From assembly GCA_030849075.1 (NCBI GenBank), contig JASAOO010003309.1, positions 1 through 39,191 of the forward strand: 39,191 nt of DNA, written 5' to 3'. Made by a program: the position numbers and the translations under genes. Within the stretch, counting starts at the first letter, position 1. Each line of letters begins with the position of its first letter. This document shows positions 37,132 to 39,191 of this stretch, piece after piece. The notes below the pieces were generated by a model, which was not told where the DNA came from, did no database searches, and saw nothing but the letters and a program-made list of their open reading frames with translations. This DNA comes from Zelonia costaricensis. Lineage: Eukaryota; Euglenozoa; Kinetoplastea; Trypanosomatida; Trypanosomatidae.

Positions 37132-38079
37132 ACGCACGCACCGCGCTCGAGGACGCAGTCCAGTTCACGCCGGGCCGCGCACACCGCACGTCTCGCGGCT
37201 GTGCTGCTGATTCTGCTGCTGCCGAGTGGCGCCTTGCTGCTGGTGCGCGCTATCACCTCCAGTAGCTACACCGTTGCACATCAGACCGCGACGCGGACCG
37301 TTCTCAACGCCTTCGCGGCCTCGCTCTCCGGCTTGTCGCGGACAGCGGATGACTTGTGTACATGGGAGTGCAGCACCTGCGACGCCACTGCAGTCACCTT
37401 CGATCGGGGCAGCACCGTACTCTCCGGCACGCTGCCAGAGATGGCGGCGGGTGTGGACTAGGCAAATGTGCTTCTGTCAGAAGTGCATCTGGCAGAAGGT
37501 GGCTCGAGGCTCACGGGTACGCTACCTGACTCCTGGAGCTCGCTGTCCAAGCTGCAGCAGCTTTGGCTCCACACCAACAGCTTCGACGGCACGCTGCTGC
37601 CGCAGTGGATCGGCATGTCGAGGCTCTCCTCACTCAACGTGGACTCGTGCAAATTGATCGGATCCCTCCCAGCGAAATGGGCTGCGTTTGCGACGCCCGT
37701 GACGCTCACGCTGACGAACAACGGCTTTTGTGACTGCGTGCTGGCTGAGTGGAAGGCCAATACGAAGATCATCGTTGCCGCCGACGCCGCAAACACTGAC
37801 ACCACAGCGGGCACTGGCGTCAACGCCTGTTCGGCCTCGGACACCTCTTCGTCCACGCCAACTCCCTCGACGACGGCGGCGCCTGTGTGCGGCGTGGAGA
37901 GCTGTGCGCGCTGCAACGACGTGTCCAACCTGGAGTGCAACGCGTGTCTTGCCGACTACGTCCTCACGGAGACGGGCAAATGCGTGCGCTACCGTGGCAC
38001 GGACGGTGCGTCCATGCCGCCGAGCGCGTTGGTGTCGCTGATCGCGGTGGTGGCTGCGGTGTGGGCGGTGGCCGGGTGA
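37132..38079 (+). pseudogene. PSA/GP46-type leucine-rich-repeat surface antigen, broken
   Basis: In one frame this reads as a promastigote surface antigen: a signal-peptide-like stretch (RLAAVLLILLLPSGALLLVRA), the conserved N-terminal region (TATRTVLNAFAASL; DDLCTWECSTCDATAVTF), LRR units (LTGTLPDSWSSLSKLQQLWL; FDGTLLPQWIGMSRLSSLNV; LIGSLPAKWA), a Thr/Ser/Pro linker, a Cys-rich segment (CGVESCARC, CNACLADYVL) and a hydrophobic C-terminus (SALVSLIAVVAAVWAVAG) like a GPI-anchor signal. Two defects: no ATG in frame upstream of the signal region (the left boundary at the ACG at 37132 is my guess), and TAG at 37459-37461 just after GTLPEMAAGVD, with the frame continuing cleanly beyond. It also has only about three or four LRRs, few for this family. 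Either a pseudogene or an assembly with base errors. Confidence 0.8.
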
Positions 38080-38797
38080 TGGAGTGTTGGCTGGTGTGGT
38101 GCAGTACCCCCACCATGGTCCGGCAATAGAACCGCGGCACGCACTTTCCTCTTTTTCATCTTTGCTTTTTCTTTGACATTCTTTTTCCACAAAGTATAGT
38201 GGATTCTTCAAACCACCTGAGTGTCTGCAGCCGTTGAAAGCCACGCCGTCAACGTCTGCGTGTGCGCATCCCGTGTCTCAGCCCTCTCTCCTTCTATCTC
38301 TTCCCCCTTCAGCTTCATGCTTTCCTTAACTCTCTCTGCTCCCCTGTTTCGTCGAACTAAAAGCGCCAAGCTCGTCCCCGGCCTTGTGGCTTCTTGGAGC
38401 ACGGCTCATGTAGTGCTTCCGGTTGTCCTTCTAATCAACTCGTGTTGTTACGCCTTTTCCCTTTCAGGTGTTCGCGCTTCTCCCACATGTTTTTTTGTGA
38501 CGATGTGACTTGTCGCCAATGTTGAATGTCTCCTCCTTCCATGCGTCTCCTTCTTCTTCCTCGCCAGTCCTCGCTCCGTCTTCGTGGCGTTACCTCTACG
38601 TACACACCTACCTCCACCCTCCTTTTTGCGTCCCACGCACCCTTCCCACATGCGAAGTCTAATCCAAACCTCACGTCAACATGACGTAGACAGCCGCCTG
38701 GTGGCCCGCGGGGTTGACCCAAGCTGGTCAGGGTGCGCCGCTTTCACGACGCATCACGTGGCACGAGAGCGGACGATCAGAGGACGGTGTCTACGCC
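38080..38797. other. intergenic region after the surface antigen
   Basis: No supported gene. Moderately T/C-rich, less GC-rich than the rest of the window, with no repeat of note. Confidence 0.5.
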
Positions 38798-39191
38798 ATG
38801 AACAGGGCACGACCAGCGTGCTGGGTGACGGATGTCACTGCCGAGTCGGTTCCGTTGCAAGCGGAGATCGACTCGGCCGTGGCACAGCCCAGCATCCCGG
38901 CCAAAGTGACGCCACGCCTCGGCCACTACCGACCCCCCCCTCGCCGACTGTGGCGCCGCGAGCGCGTTGTTCGCCAACTTCGCGCAGGTCCTCTTCGGGT
39001 TCCATCACGGCCTGACGGTGGACAGCTTCTGGGCCAAGGTCTAAATGCAGGCCGCGTCGCTGATGGACGTCACGACGCACGTCATGGACAACGTCCAAGC
39101 GCTCAGCGACGATGCGTCGCAAACGGCGTCGGCCTTGGTGGGGAATGCGACCGACTGGGCGGGGCAGCTGGCACAGACCCAGGCCGCGGTG
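38798..39191 (+). pseudogene. decayed or mis-assembled coding stretch, runs off the window
   Basis: From the ATG at 38798 one frame gives protein-like sequence (AESVPLQAEIDSAVAQPSIP) up to a run of eight C at 38933-38940. Beyond it the sensible sequence continues in a different frame (ALFANFAQVLFGFHHGLTVD), is interrupted by TAA at 39042-39044, and goes on in the same frame (MQAASLMDVTTHVMDNVQAL) to the window end. I do not recognise the family. One frameshift in a homopolymer and one stop suggest a degraded gene or base errors; alternatively a new gene begins at the ATG at 39045. Confidence 0.35.

Noticed and set aside
36498..37265. 255-codon ORF spanning the ambiguous base at 36971
   Set aside because: Pro/Ser/Arg-rich translation of C-rich DNA with no domain; it overlaps the surface antigen frame, which has clear family motifs.

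Overview
The window reads as nuclear DNA of a trypanosomatid, most likely the Leishmania/Leptomonas/Crithidia group. Every supported gene lies on the + strand as a single intronless ORF. Genes are separated by GC-rich gaps of 0.5 to 3.3 kb full of pyrimidine tracts, TG/CA repeats and C or G runs. Histone H4 lacks the canonical animal/yeast N-terminal tail, and there is a leucine-rich-repeat surface antigen of the PSA/GP46 type. This is the layout of one polycistronic unit processed by spliced-leader trans-splicing. From memory, BRCA2 and a DOT1 gene lie near one end of Leishmania chromosome 20, so this may be the syntenic block; I could not check that or fix the species.

Layout, left to right: the 3' end of an unknown tail-anchored protein (1-267); a Slo-like potassium channel with an RCK domain (2835-6164); an unannotated-type protein whose N-terminal half looks like an inactive endonuclease/exonuclease/phosphatase (EEP) fold (9506-11248); a chromodomain-less MRG-domain protein (13947-14561); BRCA2 with an N-terminal NZF-like zinc finger and three BRC motifs (15189-18671); histone chaperone ASF1 (19906-20382); an Arg-rich helical protein (21875-22744); a PiT-family phosphate transporter (23755-25371); a DOT1-type histone methyltransferase (26798-27646); a WDR18/Ipi3-like WD40 protein (28637-29899); the RNA polymerase III second-largest subunit (30579-33956); histone H4 (34675-34977); a four-helix membrane protein (35533-36216); a broken PSA/GP46 surface-antigen gene (37132-38079); and a decayed-looking coding stretch that runs off the right edge (38798-39191).

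Five of about fourteen genes concern chromatin or DNA repair (MRG, BRCA2, ASF1, DOT1, H4), and two concern the synthesis of ribosomal or small stable RNAs and ribosomes (Pol III subunit, WDR18/Ipi3). In trypanosomatids, sharing a polycistron does not by itself imply shared function, so the clustering is noted as an observation. The candidates most worth following up are the NZF-like finger fused to BRCA2, the short MRG protein, the degenerate EEP-like protein, the twice-broken surface antigen gene, and the ordered TG-then-CA repeats in the gaps.

The gaps hold no ORF I can defend. I found no tRNA, rRNA, CRISPR or recognisable transposon. Short retroposons (SIDER type) in the gaps cannot be excluded by eye.
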